Position numbers and translations under genes: made by a program
Shown here: positions 25,701 to 34,579 of the stretch, piece by piece
How positions within the stretch are numbered: the first letter of the stretch is position 1
Layout of the letters: each line of letters opens with the position of its first letter
NCBI RefSeq assembly: GCF_020329435.1
Contig: NZ_JAGKJK010000006.1
Location: 310,001-374,000 of the forward strand
DNA length: 64,000 nucleotides
Direction of reading: 5' to 3'
Source of the DNA: Bradyrhizobium hereditatis
Lineage (GTDB): Bacteria; Pseudomonadota; Alphaproteobacteria; Rhizobiales; Xanthobacteraceae
The notes under the pieces: generated by a model
What the model saw: the letters and a program-made list of their open reading frames with translations, nothing else
Databases searched by the model: none
Told to the model about the DNA's origin: nothing

Positions 25701-28700
25701 CGCGACGACGACGCAGACGGGTGTCACCACTGCAATCAGCGCTACCCAGGCCGTCGCGACCGGCACGATCCAGAACGATGATGTATTGCATATTTACGAC
25801 GTCCAGGGTGCAGGACATCGTTCGGAGTACGTTGGCCAGCAGGTGACTGTGCGCGGCATCGTCACGGCTATTGACGCGTCCGGCACCGAGAACGGCGGCA
25901 ACAACCCGGTCGGCTATTACATTCAGGACGCGGTCGGCGACGGCGACTACCGTACCTCGGATGGCGTGTTTGTTTTCCTGGGTACCGGCGCCAATGTGAC
26001 GATCCCCAACGGCATCGTGGTTGGTGCGGAAGTGCAATTGACCGCAACCGTCAACGAATTTGCCGGCACGAACCAGCTTTCGGTGACGCAGCTCAATCCG
26101 GTGGCCGGCACGACGAGCGTGCTGTCAACCGGCAATGCGCTGCCAACGGCCGTCCGCGTGGGCGATGTCGACAACCTCGCGACCGGCCTTGAGCGTAAAC
26201 CGGCGCTGGTGTCGCTCGGTGATGATGATGTCGATACCGCTCCTCCTACCGGCAGCTACGACCCGATCAATCAAGGATCGGATTTCTGGGAATCGCTGGA
26301 GGGTATGCGCGTCACGCTTGAAGACGTGCGCGTCACCAGTCCCTTCCACTCGAATTTCGACGAGCAGTTCGTCACGCCGAACGTCGGCGCGAACCCCTCA
26401 AGCAATTCGCGTGGCGGCCTGACCATCAGCGACACGACGCCCGGGACGACGCAGCCGGCCGACAAAGTATTCGACTTCAATCCGGAGCGTATTCAACTCG
26501 ACGACGAGGCGGGAGTGGCGCTGCCGACCGGCCTTCAAACAGGCGACCGCTTGGGCGATGTGACAGGCGTCGTCAACTACGCGAACGGCCAGTATGAGGT
26601 AAACACCACCGAGGCGTATGGTCCGGTAACGGCCGCGAACCTGGAAAAGGAAACCACCACTATCGTGGAGAACTTTGACCGGATTCGCGTTGCGACCTTC
26701 AATGTCGAGAACCTGGCACCGGTTGGCCAGCCGGTGGATGGCGTGCCGACGCAAGCAAGCAAGTTCGCTGGTCTCGCCGCTGCCATCGTCAACAACCTCA
26801 AGACGCCGGAAATCATTGCGCTCCAGGAGGTGCTGGACAATGACGGTGCCACCAGCTCGAGCGTCACAAGCGCCTCGCAGACACTCTCGCAACTGATCGA
26901 TGCCATCGTCGCTGCCGGCGGCCCACGCTACGTGGCCATCGACTCACCGCCGATCGACAACATTGGCGGCATCCCGAACGGCAATCAGCGTGTCGCCTAT
27001 CTGTACGATCCAGAGGCGGTTTCGCCGACGGCGCGCAATGGCCTGACTGATATCGTCAGCGATGCAGATGGTGTGAAAGTGCAGCTGTTCCCGAGCGCCA
27101 ACCAGATCGGGCAGGGCAATACCGACTTCACCGCCACGCGCAAGTCGCTGCCGATGGAATGGTCGCCCGTCGGCTACACCGACGAGCAGGGCGGTACGTT
27201 CTGGACAGTCAACAACCATCTCTCCTCGAAGGGTGGCTCGGCGCCGCTCTACACCACCTTGCTAGATCTGCCGCTCTATGCCGATCCGATCAATGGTTCC
27301 GCGCAGCAAACCGGCACGTCGAATGAGCGTGAAGGGCAGGCCGAAACGATCAACGCGTTTGTCGATGGGCTGCTGGCCAATGGATCGGCGACCGATGACC
27401 GTATCGTGGTGCTCGGCGACCTGAACGACTTCCAGTTCTTCCCGGTCGTCGATCTCATCACGGGCGCGCTCACCCGCACCGCCGCCAACCCCGACGGGAC
27501 CGCCAGTGTCTTTGCTCCGGGCACGGCGGTGCTTGGGGAATTGATCAGCAAGCTCCCGGAGAACGAGCGCTATTCCTACAGTTTCGACGGCAATGCGCAG
27601 GCGCTGGATCACATCCTGGTGTCGAACAACATGTTCGACAGCGCGCAGTTCGACATCGTGCACATCAACTCGGAGTTCATCGACCAGCTCTCCGATCACG
27701 ACCCGTCGGTATCGTCGCTTCTGATGTCCCGTTCGGCCGCGATCGCAACCGCTGGCAACGACGTGTTCGATCAGGCCGCCTACACGGCGAAGTTCGGCGC
27801 GCGCGGCAGCCTCGCCGGTAACGACACCATCGACGGCCTCGGAGGTGATGACCGCATCGTCGCCGGTGGCGGCAACGACGTCGTCGATGGAGGAACCAAT
27901 GGTGCGGCTGGCGACACTGCAGTGTTCACTGGCGCACGCAGCAACTACACGATCACCGTGCAGGGTGGCTCGTTCGTCATTACCGATAACCGCACTGGCT
28001 CTTCGGACGGTATAGACACCGTCTCGAACGTGGAGCGGTTCGAGTTCGCAGACCGCACGCTCACGGCCGCAGAGTTGACCGATGCAACGTGGCCCGTCCT
28101 TACCGCCGCGACGCCGGCGGACGATGCGACTGCAGTGGCGGCCGGAAATAACATTGTGCTCACCTTTGACGAAGCCGTCGCGGCCGGTACCGGAAATATC
28201 GTCATCAGCAACGGCGCAGGCGACACCCGCACGATCGCGATCAACGACGCCTCGCAGGTCACGATCTCCGGCAACACCGTCACCATCAATCCGACGGCCG
28301 ATCTGGCGGCCGGAGCAACTTACGACGTTACCCTTGCATCGGGCGTGATCACCGACGTTGCGGGTAACGCTTTCGGCGGCATCGCGCAGAATGCGCTCGA
28401 CTTCACCGTTGCGGCGCCGCAGACCTATAAGCTGCAGATCCTGCACGCATCGGATTTCGAGGCGGGGCTGAAGGCGATCGACGACGCGCCGCGCTTCGCG
28501 GCCATCGTGGACCGGCTCGAGGATCAGTTCGCCAACTCGATCACGCTGGCGTCTGGCGACAACTATATTCCGAGCCCGTTCTTCAATGCCGCCAGCGACC
28601 CGTCCATGGCGGGGTTCTTCCCGCCGAGTATCGGCCGTGCCGACATCCGCATCCTGAACTCGACCGGAATCGAGGCATCCGTCATCGGCAACCACGAGTT

Positions 28701-31700
28701 CGATCCGGGCCCGCGCGATGTGCAGAACCTCATCCGCCCGGTCGCCGATCCCGACGGGGCAGGTCCGCTGGGTGGCTACGAAGGAACCCGATTCGCCTAT
28801 CTCGCCGCCAACCTGAACTTTGCCGGCGAGCCGGACCTAGCGCCCAACGCCCAGACCACGCCGCTGACTGAAGCGACGTTCGGCGTCGGTGCAAGCGGCG
28901 GGCGCCGCATCGCTCCGTCGACCATTCTTGAGGAAAATGGCGAGAAGATCGGCGTCGTTGGCGTCACCACGCCGGTGTTCGAGGACATCACGACACCGGG
29001 CGGGGTGCGGATCATTGGCCCGCGTACGCTGGAAACCGATGCCGACTTCATCGCGCTTGCAGCGGTTATCCAACCGGCGATCGATGCTGTCATCGCCCAG
29101 GGTGTCAACAAGGTGATCATCGTTTCGCAGCTGCAGGAGCTGGAGAACGAGCAGAAGCTCATCACCTTCCTGAAGGGCGTCGACGTCGTGATCGGCGGCG
29201 GCTCGAACACGCTGCTCTCCGACAGCAACGACGTTCTTCGCCCGGGCGATGTCAGCGAAGGCGAATACGCACAGATCATCACCAACGCGGAAGGCAAGAA
29301 CACGGTTCTCGTCAATACCGACGGCAACTACAAGTATGTGGGCCGGCTGGTGCTCGAGTTCGATGCCAATGGCGACATTATTCCCGCCAGCCTCGATCCG
29401 AACATCAACGGCGCCTATGCCACTGATGATGCGGGTCTTGCCAGGGTCTATGAAGGCTCCGGAATCGATCCGTTCGCCGAGGGCTCGCGTGGTGATGCAG
29501 TGCGCGACATCACCACCGCAATCGACGGCATCATCACCCAGAAGGATGCCGTTACCTTCGGTCGCACCGACGTTTACCTTGAGGGGCGACGTGGCGAGGT
29601 GCGCTCGCAGGAAACCAATCTCGGCAACCTCTCTGCCGATGCCAACCTGTGGTACGCCAAGTCCGGCTACGACGACACGGTTCAGATCTCGATCAAGAAC
29701 GGCGGCGGCATCCGCGACTCGATCGGCTCGATCAGCTCCGAGGGCGATGGTGCGGAACTGCCACCGGCTGCAAATCCGGAAGTTGGCAAGGAAGCGGGCG
29801 AGGTCAGCCAGCTCGACATTGAGAACTCACTGCGCTTCAACAACGCGCTCAGCCTTGTCACATTGACGCCGCAGCAACTGCTTGAGGCACTCGAAAATGG
29901 TGTTTCCAATCCAAGCGGCATCTTCGCCCAGGTCGGCGGCCTCCGGTTCAGCTACGATCTGACTCGTCCTGTGGAGGACCGGGTTCGCTCGGTCTCGCTG
30001 GTCGACGAAAATGAGCACGTGATCGCGGTCGTTGTCGCCGACGGTGAAGTGGTTGCAGATGCGCCGGCGGCGATCCGGATGGTGACGCTGAGCTTCCTGA
30101 TCGGTGGGGCAAATCCCAACGCTCCGGGCGGGTTCAACCGGCCCGACGGCTTCCGGTTTGCCGAGTACATCGCGGCCAACCCGGCGTTTGCCAACCGTGT
30201 CGATCTGTCTCCGGATAATTTGCCGGCCGACGACGTAGCGGCCCGCACCGGCATCGCCAAGTTTACCGACGACGGCTTCGAGCAGGACGCACTGGCCGAA
30301 TATCTCGCGGCGAACTTCTCGGATACACCGTACGCGCAGGCGGATACGGCTCCGGCCCAGGATCAGCGCATCCAGAATCTGGTCGCAAACGGCGGCACCG
30401 ACACCGTCCTGCCGATCATGGGAACCGACGGTGAGGATGACCTGTCCGGTACCGCCGCAAAGAACTCGATCTTTGCCAAGAATGGCGACGATCGCGTCCG
30501 CAGCCTTGGCGGCAACGATCTGGTGCTCGGCGGCGGCGGTGACGACGTCATCGAAGGTGGTGACGGCGACGACCGTCTCGAGGGCGGCGAGGGCAACGAT
30601 TTCGTCTTCGGCGACGCAGGTAATGATACCGTGCTGGGCGGTGCCGGCGACGACCGCCTTCGCGGCAATGACGGCAATGACAAGCTGGCCGGTGGAATTG
30701 GCAATGACAATCTCAACGGCGGTGCGGGTTCGGATGCTTATGCCTACAAGCTGGGCGACGGTTCCGACATCATTACTGACGCGGCGAATGCGCCGGCTGA
30801 TACCGATACGCTGGCGCTGGTTGACATCAATGCTGCGGACGTCACGTTCCGTCGGTTCGGCAACGACACCCAGATCGAGCTGTCCAACGGCAGCGTCATC
30901 ACGCTGAAGGATCAGCGGATCGGCGGTGGCGTCGAGAAGGTGACCTTCGCCAACGGCCAAGAGCTCGATCGCAACGGCATCAACGCTGCGATCGTCAATC
31001 GCGGACCGGTGGCCGTGGACGACACGGCGGCGACCGTGGCGGAAGATGCGGCGGCGTTCGTCATCCCGTTCGCCGACATTATCGGCAATGATACCGATGC
31101 CGATCTTGATACGCTCTCGATCACTGCGCTCGCCAATGTCGTTGGCGGCACCGCCGAGATCGTAGCTGACGGCATCCGGTTCACGCCGGCCGTCAATTTC
31201 AACGGGCCCGCCTCGTTCGAGTATACCCTCAGCGATGGCAGCGGCGGTTCGGATATCGGCAAGGTCAGCTTCACCGTGACCGCGGTGAACGATGCGCCGG
31301 CTCCGACGACGCCGGTCGCGGTCCAAACCGACGAGGATACTCAGCTCGTTGGCCAGGTCGCAGTAACCGATGCCGAAGGCGACACGCTGACCTACACGGT
31401 CGGCACCTCCGCTCAGCATGGCACCATCAGCGTCAATGCCCAGGGTCAATACACCTATACGCCAGCCCTGAACTTCCACGGCAGCGACAGTTTCGTCATC
31501 AAGGTCAGCGACGGCATCGCGCCGCCGGTGGACGCGGTGATCAATGTCACCGTCAAACCAGTCAATGATGCGCCGACTGTTGTCACGCCGGCCGTCGCGG
31601 GCACTAACGAGGATACGCAGCTCACCGGCCAGATCGTGGCCACCGACGTTGACGGCGATACGCTAACCTATGCAGTTGGTACCGGCCCGCAGCACGGCAC

Positions 31701-32712
31701 CGTGAGCGTCAATGCCCAGGGTCAGTACATCTATACCCCTGACCAGAACTTCAATGGCGACGACAGCTTTGTCATCAAGGTCAGCGACGGCATCGCCGCG
31801 GCGGTCGATACCGTCGTCAAGGTGGCGGTTGCACCCGTCAATGATGCACCGGTCACGGTGGCGGATATCGGCACTACGGGTGAGAATCAGGCCAAGTCGT
31901 TTGATCTCCTGGCCAACGACACCGACGTCGAAGGCAACCTGCCGCTCAGCCTCGCGGCTTTCGAGGTCATAGACGTCAACGGCATCAACCTGACCAACGC
32001 ACAGGCGCAGTCGGCGTTTTCGATTGCCCCGAACGGCCGGTTGCAGTTCACACCGGGCAATCTGTTCGATGGCCTGAACGACGGAGAGAACGCCACGGTC
32101 TCGATCCGTTATACGGCCGCCGACAAACTGAATGCGCAGTCGACCGGTACGTTCACCTTGACGGTCACGGGCGAGACCGACGCGAACGTGATCAATGGGA
32201 CCAACGGCACGAACCTTCTGCTCGGAACCGATGGTGTCGATTTGATCAATGCACGCGGCGGCATCGACTTTGTTCTTGCCCAGGGCGGCAATGACACGGT
32301 GCATGCGGGCGAGGGCAACGACTTCGTGTTCGGCGGTGCCGGTAACGACACCCTCAACGGCAATGGCGGCCGCGATAACCTGTTCGGCGAAGATGGCGAT
32401 GACGTTCTCGTCGGCGGAGCAGGCAATGATCTGCTCTATGGCGGATCGGGCCGCGACACCTTCGTGTTCCAGTACAGCAATGGCGGGTCCGGACGCGACA
32501 TCGTGTTCGATTTCCGTGCGGGCTCGGGTCCGGACCACGACATCGTTCAGCTCGATCAGTCGAAATTTGCCGACTTCAGCGCGCTGATGGCTTCCAGTGC
32601 GTTGCAGGACACGCAGATCGGCGTCCAGATCAGCTATGACGACGGGTCGAACATCACGCTGCTCGGCGTCAACAAGGCAAGCCTGACGGTGGACGATTTC
32701 AAGTTCGCCTGA
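22732..32712 (+). CDS. Giant RTX exoprotein: nuclease plus 5'-nucleotidase
   Basis: This 3326-residue secreted protein is built from modules. In order: a lamin-tail-like N-terminal domain (about 1-215), Calx-beta (227-350), a choice-of-anchor-I beta-propeller-like region (357-883), Calx-beta (892-1018), an OB-like and ExeM/NucH endonuclease/exonuclease/phosphatase region (1019-1668; TFNVENL, IIALQEV, GDLNDF, SDHDPS), and a short RTX run. Then come an SbsA-type Ig domain (1785-1895), a 5'-nucleotidase with metallophosphatase motifs ASDFE, SGDNY, GNHEFD (1900-2220) and C-terminal domain (2272-2427), an RTX block of about nine nonapeptides (2563-2670), cadherin-like repeats and a final RTX block (3157-3243). 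There is no Sec signal; the C-terminus DDFKFA suits type I secretion. ATG 22732 has GGAG at 22722-22725. It probably turns extracellular DNA into nucleosides and phosphate. Confidence 0.88.
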   Translation: MALVPGSIAFIGYNADGNDGFAFIVLDTIDPGQVIHFSDNEWDGSAFNSGEGGFSWTNGATALAAGTVVEFLNTSATKSVNIGTVSAGSIALGNSGESIYAFTGSSLTTPTTFLAAVTNNSGGFSGATSSGLLTNTGLIAGSTALVLPGISGADVAVYNPAIAGSVFASRADALIAFNTGSNFVTQDASGNQDADDVTPDAPFRTDPQSPISGVTFTIGAPPQPQAVAFAPASVSVSQAEGNAGTTTFTFTVERTGGTVGDISFSGQVSSAAANAADFSGPATVPFAFSGTIPAGQTSAVVVVQVAGDAAVEADEVFTLTLQTVSNNNANVTASLGAQATATGTIQNDDAAAPGNVINGITILDEAPSLAGATATPAATNAVQLIRLDNFTPAAGTNAEVVTFDATTDRAFVLNTIGNRIDIVGISARGATSAVGSIDLTALDGFGGANSVAVKNGVLAVAVAGDQPGANGFIALFDTNGVLIKTIEVGAGPDQIVFTADGSKLLVANEGEPFTVESNVVNPEGSVSIIDLAGGAANAAVATTIEFDALNGFESVLKQAGVSVLTGQAAAADIEPEYITVSPDGSRAYVTLQEVNAVAVIDLTNPAATKPIAILPLGGVDHNLAGNVFDGSDRDGTANLRTADVIGLLQPDAIASYSVGGSTYFITANEGDARVNLDDEANLADLTLDPTAYANAAALQNNTTGLGRLRVRQDLGDTDGDGDIDQIYAYGGRGISIFKQNADGTITKVRETGGEFEAIIARNFAARFNIDTAEGGGGGATDNRSDNKGPEPEGVDIGVINGRTYAFVGLERVGGVMIYDVTDPANASYVGYRPPLTGEGNAPEVTKFISAEDSPTGTALVLTANEGNSSAGFAGAGLTVYAALPENYTQEIRVASSSTSVSQAEGNTGTTAFTFTIERTNGTIGSIDVTLQLAAGASNGANAQDFAGVMNLPSNVTVTIPAGQASATVTINVAGDTAFEANESFTATITSATTTQTGVTTAISATQAVATGTIQNDDVLHIYDVQGAGHRSEYVGQQVTVRGIVTAIDASGTENGGNNPVGYYIQDAVGDGDYRTSDGVFVFLGTGANVTIPNGIVVGAEVQLTATVNEFAGTNQLSVTQLNPVAGTTSVLSTGNALPTAVRVGDVDNLATGLERKPALVSLGDDDVDTAPPTGSYDPINQGSDFWESLEGMRVTLEDVRVTSPFHSNFDEQFVTPNVGANPSSNSRGGLTISDTTPGTTQPADKVFDFNPERIQLDDEAGVALPTGLQTGDRLGDVTGVVNYANGQYEVNTTEAYGPVTAANLEKETTTIVENFDRIRVATFNVENLAPVGQPVDGVPTQASKFAGLAAAIVNNLKTPEIIALQEVLDNDGATSSSVTSASQTLSQLIDAIVAAGGPRYVAIDSPPIDNIGGIPNGNQRVAYLYDPEAVSPTARNGLTDIVSDADGVKVQLFPSANQIGQGNTDFTATRKSLPMEWSPVGYTDEQGGTFWTVNNHLSSKGGSAPLYTTLLDLPLYADPINGSAQQTGTSNEREGQAETINAFVDGLLANGSATDDRIVVLGDLNDFQFFPVVDLITGALTRTAANPDGTASVFAPGTAVLGELISKLPENERYSYSFDGNAQALDHILVSNNMFDSAQFDIVHINSEFIDQLSDHDPSVSSLLMSRSAAIATAGNDVFDQAAYTAKFGARGSLAGNDTIDGLGGDDRIVAGGGNDVVDGGTNGAAGDTAVFTGARSNYTITVQGGSFVITDNRTGSSDGIDTVSNVERFEFADRTLTAAELTDATWPVLTAATPADDATAVAAGNNIVLTFDEAVAAGTGNIVISNGAGDTRTIAINDASQVTISGNTVTINPTADLAAGATYDVTLASGVITDVAGNAFGGIAQNALDFTVAAPQTYKLQILHASDFEAGLKAIDDAPRFAAIVDRLEDQFANSITLASGDNYIPSPFFNAASDPSMAGFFPPSIGRADIRILNSTGIEASVIGNHEFDPGPRDVQNLIRPVADPDGAGPLGGYEGTRFAYLAANLNFAGEPDLAPNAQTTPLTEATFGVGASGGRRIAPSTILEENGEKIGVVGVTTPVFEDITTPGGVRIIGPRTLETDADFIALAAVIQPAIDAVIAQGVNKVIIVSQLQELENEQKLITFLKGVDVVIGGGSNTLLSDSNDVLRPGDVSEGEYAQIITNAEGKNTVLVNTDGNYKYVGRLVLEFDANGDIIPASLDPNINGAYATDDAGLARVYEGSGIDPFAEGSRGDAVRDITTAIDGIITQKDAVTFGRTDVYLEGRRGEVRSQETNLGNLSADANLWYAKSGYDDTVQISIKNGGGIRDSIGSISSEGDGAELPPAANPEVGKEAGEVSQLDIENSLRFNNALSLVTLTPQQLLEALENGVSNPSGIFAQVGGLRFSYDLTRPVEDRVRSVSLVDENEHVIAVVVADGEVVADAPAAIRMVTLSFLIGGANPNAPGGFNRPDGFRFAEYIAANPAFANRVDLSPDNLPADDVAARTGIAKFTDDGFEQDALAEYLAANFSDTPYAQADTAPAQDQRIQNLVANGGTDTVLPIMGTDGEDDLSGTAAKNSIFAKNGDDRVRSLGGNDLVLGGGGDDVIEGGDGDDRLEGGEGNDFVFGDAGNDTVLGGAGDDRLRGNDGNDKLAGGIGNDNLNGGAGSDAYAYKLGDGSDIITDAANAPADTDTLALVDINAADVTFRRFGNDTQIELSNGSVITLKDQRIGGGVEKVTFANGQELDRNGINAAIVNRGPVAVDDTAATVAEDAAAFVIPFADIIGNDTDADLDTLSITALANVVGGTAEIVADGIRFTPAVNFNGPASFEYTLSDGSGGSDIGKVSFTVTAVNDAPAPTTPVAVQTDEDTQLVGQVAVTDAEGDTLTYTVGTSAQHGTISVNAQGQYTYTPALNFHGSDSFVIKVSDGIAPPVDAVINVTVKPVNDAPTVVTPAVAGTNEDTQLTGQIVATDVDGDTLTYAVGTGPQHGTVSVNAQGQYIYTPDQNFNGDDSFVIKVSDGIAAAVDTVVKVAVAPVNDAPVTVADIGTTGENQAKSFDLLANDTDVEGNLPLSLAAFEVIDVNGINLTNAQAQSAFSIAPNGRLQFTPGNLFDGLNDGENATVSIRYTAADKLNAQSTGTFTLTVTGETDANVINGTNGTNLLLGTDGVDLINARGGIDFVLAQGGNDTVHAGEGNDFVFGGAGNDTLNGNGGRDNLFGEDGDDVLVGGAGNDLLYGGSGRDTFVFQYSNGGSGRDIVFDFRAGSGPDHDIVQLDQSKFADFSALMASSALQDTQIGVQISYDDGSNITLLGVNKASLTVDDFKFA

Positions 32713-32736
32713 CGGGCCGCAACTTGACCTGTGAAT

Positions 32737-32764
32737 CGAGCGGGGGCGCCGGCGCCCCCGCTCG
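32737..32764 (+). terminator. 28-bp perfect palindrome after the RTX gene
   Basis: A perfect 14+14 base inverted repeat, almost all G and C (arms CGAGCGGGGGCGCC and its complement), lies 24 bases after the RTX stop. There is no U-tract afterwards, so it is an atypical intrinsic terminator, an attenuator or an mRNA-stabilising hairpin. In several RTX operons a partial terminator between the toxin and secretion genes lowers secretion-gene expression; the position here matches that arrangement. Confidence 0.6.
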
Positions 32765-32766
32765 TC

Positions 32767-32784
32767 GTGTCAGATAACTGTAAC
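32767..32784 (+). promoter_or_regulatory. Pho-box-like site upstream of the type I secretion genes
   Basis: GTGTCAGATAACTGTAAC has two 7-base halves separated by ATAA, the same 7-4-7 layout as the sites at 9493 and 22588. It starts three bases after the palindrome and ends 40 bases before the secretion ATPase start. It would allow phosphate-starvation transcription of the secretion genes independent of readthrough from the RTX gene. Confidence 0.55.
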
Positions 32785-32824
32785 AATCAGCGGCTAAGGC
32801 GCTTCTGAAGAGTGAGCGTCAACC

Positions 32825-34579
32825 TTGGGCACCAGCGCAAATCAACCCGGTCATGCCGGCTCGGAGCTTGACGGCGCGCTGTCGCAATGCCGGTCCGCAT
32901 TCATCGCCATCGCCGGATTCAGCGCAATTCTCAATATTCTGGCGCTCACCGGCTCCTTGTTCATGATGGAGGTCTATGACCGGGTATTGCCAAGCCGGAG
33001 CGTTCCGACGCTGATCGGCCTCCTGATCCTGGCAATGACGCTCTACGTTTTTCAAGGCCTAATGGATGCGCTTCGTGGCCGGTTGCTGGTCCGCATCGGC
33101 GTGCGCGTCGATCAAATTATGTCGGATCGTGTCTACGCGACGGTGATGCGCCTTCCGATCGAGGCGCCGAAGCGAGGGGCATCGATCCAGCCGCTGCGTG
33201 ATCTCGACACGCTTCGGAGTTATTTGTCGGGACCGGGACCGACCGCGTTCTTCGATTTGCCCTGGGTACCTTTCTACCTCGCGATCTGCTTTGCTTTTCA
33301 TTTCTGGATCGGGGTCACCGTACTTGCGGGTGCGCTCGTTCTGATATCGCTGACGCTGCTGTCCGAACTGCTGGCTAGGAATTCGTCACGCGATTCGAAC
33401 CGCATCGGCAACGAACGGGCGAGGCTCTCGGAAACAAGCCGGCGCAATGCGGAGGCGTTGACGGCAATGGGCATGACGGGCTGGGTTGCTCGCCGCTGGC
33501 AGATGCTAAATCGCCAGTTCCTGGCGGGACTCAACCAATCGAGCGACCTGGCCGCAGCGCTCAGCGCGGTCGGCCGCTCATTCCGCATGATGCTGCAATC
33601 GGGCGTGCTGGCTGTCGGCGCATACCTCGTCATCAACCAGCAGGCGACGGCCGGCGTCATCATTGCCTCGTCAATCCTCTCGGCCCGTGCGCTCGGTCCC
33701 GTCGATCTGGCGATATCGCACTGGCGAAGTTTTGTCGGCGCACGGCAGGCGCGCGAACGTCTCAATAAACTTCTCGCCTTGCTGCCGGTTCGAAGGGTGC
33801 CGACGGCGCTGCCCAAACCGCAACGAAGTCTCAACGTCGATAGCGTCAGCGCCGCGCCGCCGGACGTACCGCGTGCGGTTGTGCAGGAACTGACCTTTGC
33901 GTTGAAGGCCGGAAGTGGTCTCGGCGTCATCGGTCCGAGCGCGTCCGGAAAATCATCGCTGGCGCGCGTGCTGGTCGGGCTGTGGCAACCGGCGCGCGGA
34001 ACCGTTCGGCTCGATGGCGCGACTTTGGATCAATGGATGCCCGACGAACTCGGCCGGCACATCGGTTATCTCCCGCAGGATGTCGAACTGGTCGAGGGGA
34101 CAATCGCCGAAAACATCTCCCGGTTCGATCCTGACGCGTCACCTGAGGGCATCATCGCGGCGGCGAGAGCCGCGGGCGTGCACGAACTGGTCCTGGGACT
34201 GCCGCAGGGCTACGACACTGAGATTGGGGAGCAAGGATCAGCCCTGTCGGCCGGCCAGCAGCAGCGCGTTGCACTGGCGCGCGCCCTATACGGCGATCCA
34301 TTCCTCGTCGTGCTCGATGAGCCGAATTCCAATCTGGATGTTGAGGGTGACGAAGCATTGACGCAGGCCATCCTCAATATCAGGGCCCGCGGGGCAATCG
34401 CGATTGTGGTGGCCCATCGCCCAAGTGCGCTCGCCGGCGTGGACCATGTGCTGGCGCTCAACGGCGGGCGGCAACAGGCATTCGGTCCGAAGGACGAGGT
34501 GCTGGCAAAGGTATTGCGGCGTGATGCGGCGCCCGCCGCCCCGAAAATCGTTCATGCAACCGCGCAGGCCCGGTCATGA
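32825..34579 (+). CDS. Type I secretion ABC transporter (permease-ATPase)
   Basis: This 584-residue exporter energises secretion of the RTX protein encoded just upstream. The N-terminal membrane domain (about residues 20-310) begins CRSAFIAIAGFSAILNILALTGSLFMMEVYDRVLPSRS, the hallmark of PrtD/AprD-type exporters. The ATPase domain has GPSASGKSSLARVL (Walker A), LSAGQQQRVALARAL (signature) and FLVVLDEPNSNLD (Walker B). The start is TTG 32825; no better ATG is present and the conserved N-terminus begins soon after. The stop overlaps the adaptor gene start (ATGA). The outer-membrane TolC partner is not in the window. Confidence 0.9.
   Translation: MGTSANQPGHAGSELDGALSQCRSAFIAIAGFSAILNILALTGSLFMMEVYDRVLPSRSVPTLIGLLILAMTLYVFQGLMDALRGRLLVRIGVRVDQIMSDRVYATVMRLPIEAPKRGASIQPLRDLDTLRSYLSGPGPTAFFDLPWVPFYLAICFAFHFWIGVTVLAGALVLISLTLLSELLARNSSRDSNRIGNERARLSETSRRNAEALTAMGMTGWVARRWQMLNRQFLAGLNQSSDLAAALSAVGRSFRMMLQSGVLAVGAYLVINQQATAGVIIASSILSARALGPVDLAISHWRSFVGARQARERLNKLLALLPVRRVPTALPKPQRSLNVDSVSAAPPDVPRAVVQELTFALKAGSGLGVIGPSASGKSSLARVLVGLWQPARGTVRLDGATLDQWMPDELGRHIGYLPQDVELVEGTIAENISRFDPDASPEGIIAAARAAGVHELVLGLPQGYDTEIGEQGSALSAGQQQRVALARALYGDPFLVVLDEPNSNLDVEGDEALTQAILNIRARGAIAIVVAHRPSALAGVDHVLALNGGRQQAFGPKDEVLAKVLRRDAAPAAPKIVHATAQARS

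Noticed and set aside
27262..28695. Long antisense reading frame (477 codons) inside the RTX gene
   Set aside because: It lies wholly opposite the giant exoprotein gene, its translation is Arg/Val/Asp-rich with no family signature, and such frames are expected opposite GC-rich repeats. The same holds for 29827-31479 and 23440-24594.
30418..30740. Tandem repeated DNA as a possible CRISPR array or minisatellite
   Set aside because: The periodicity is 27 bases, encodes in-frame Ca-binding nonapeptides and has no unique spacers.
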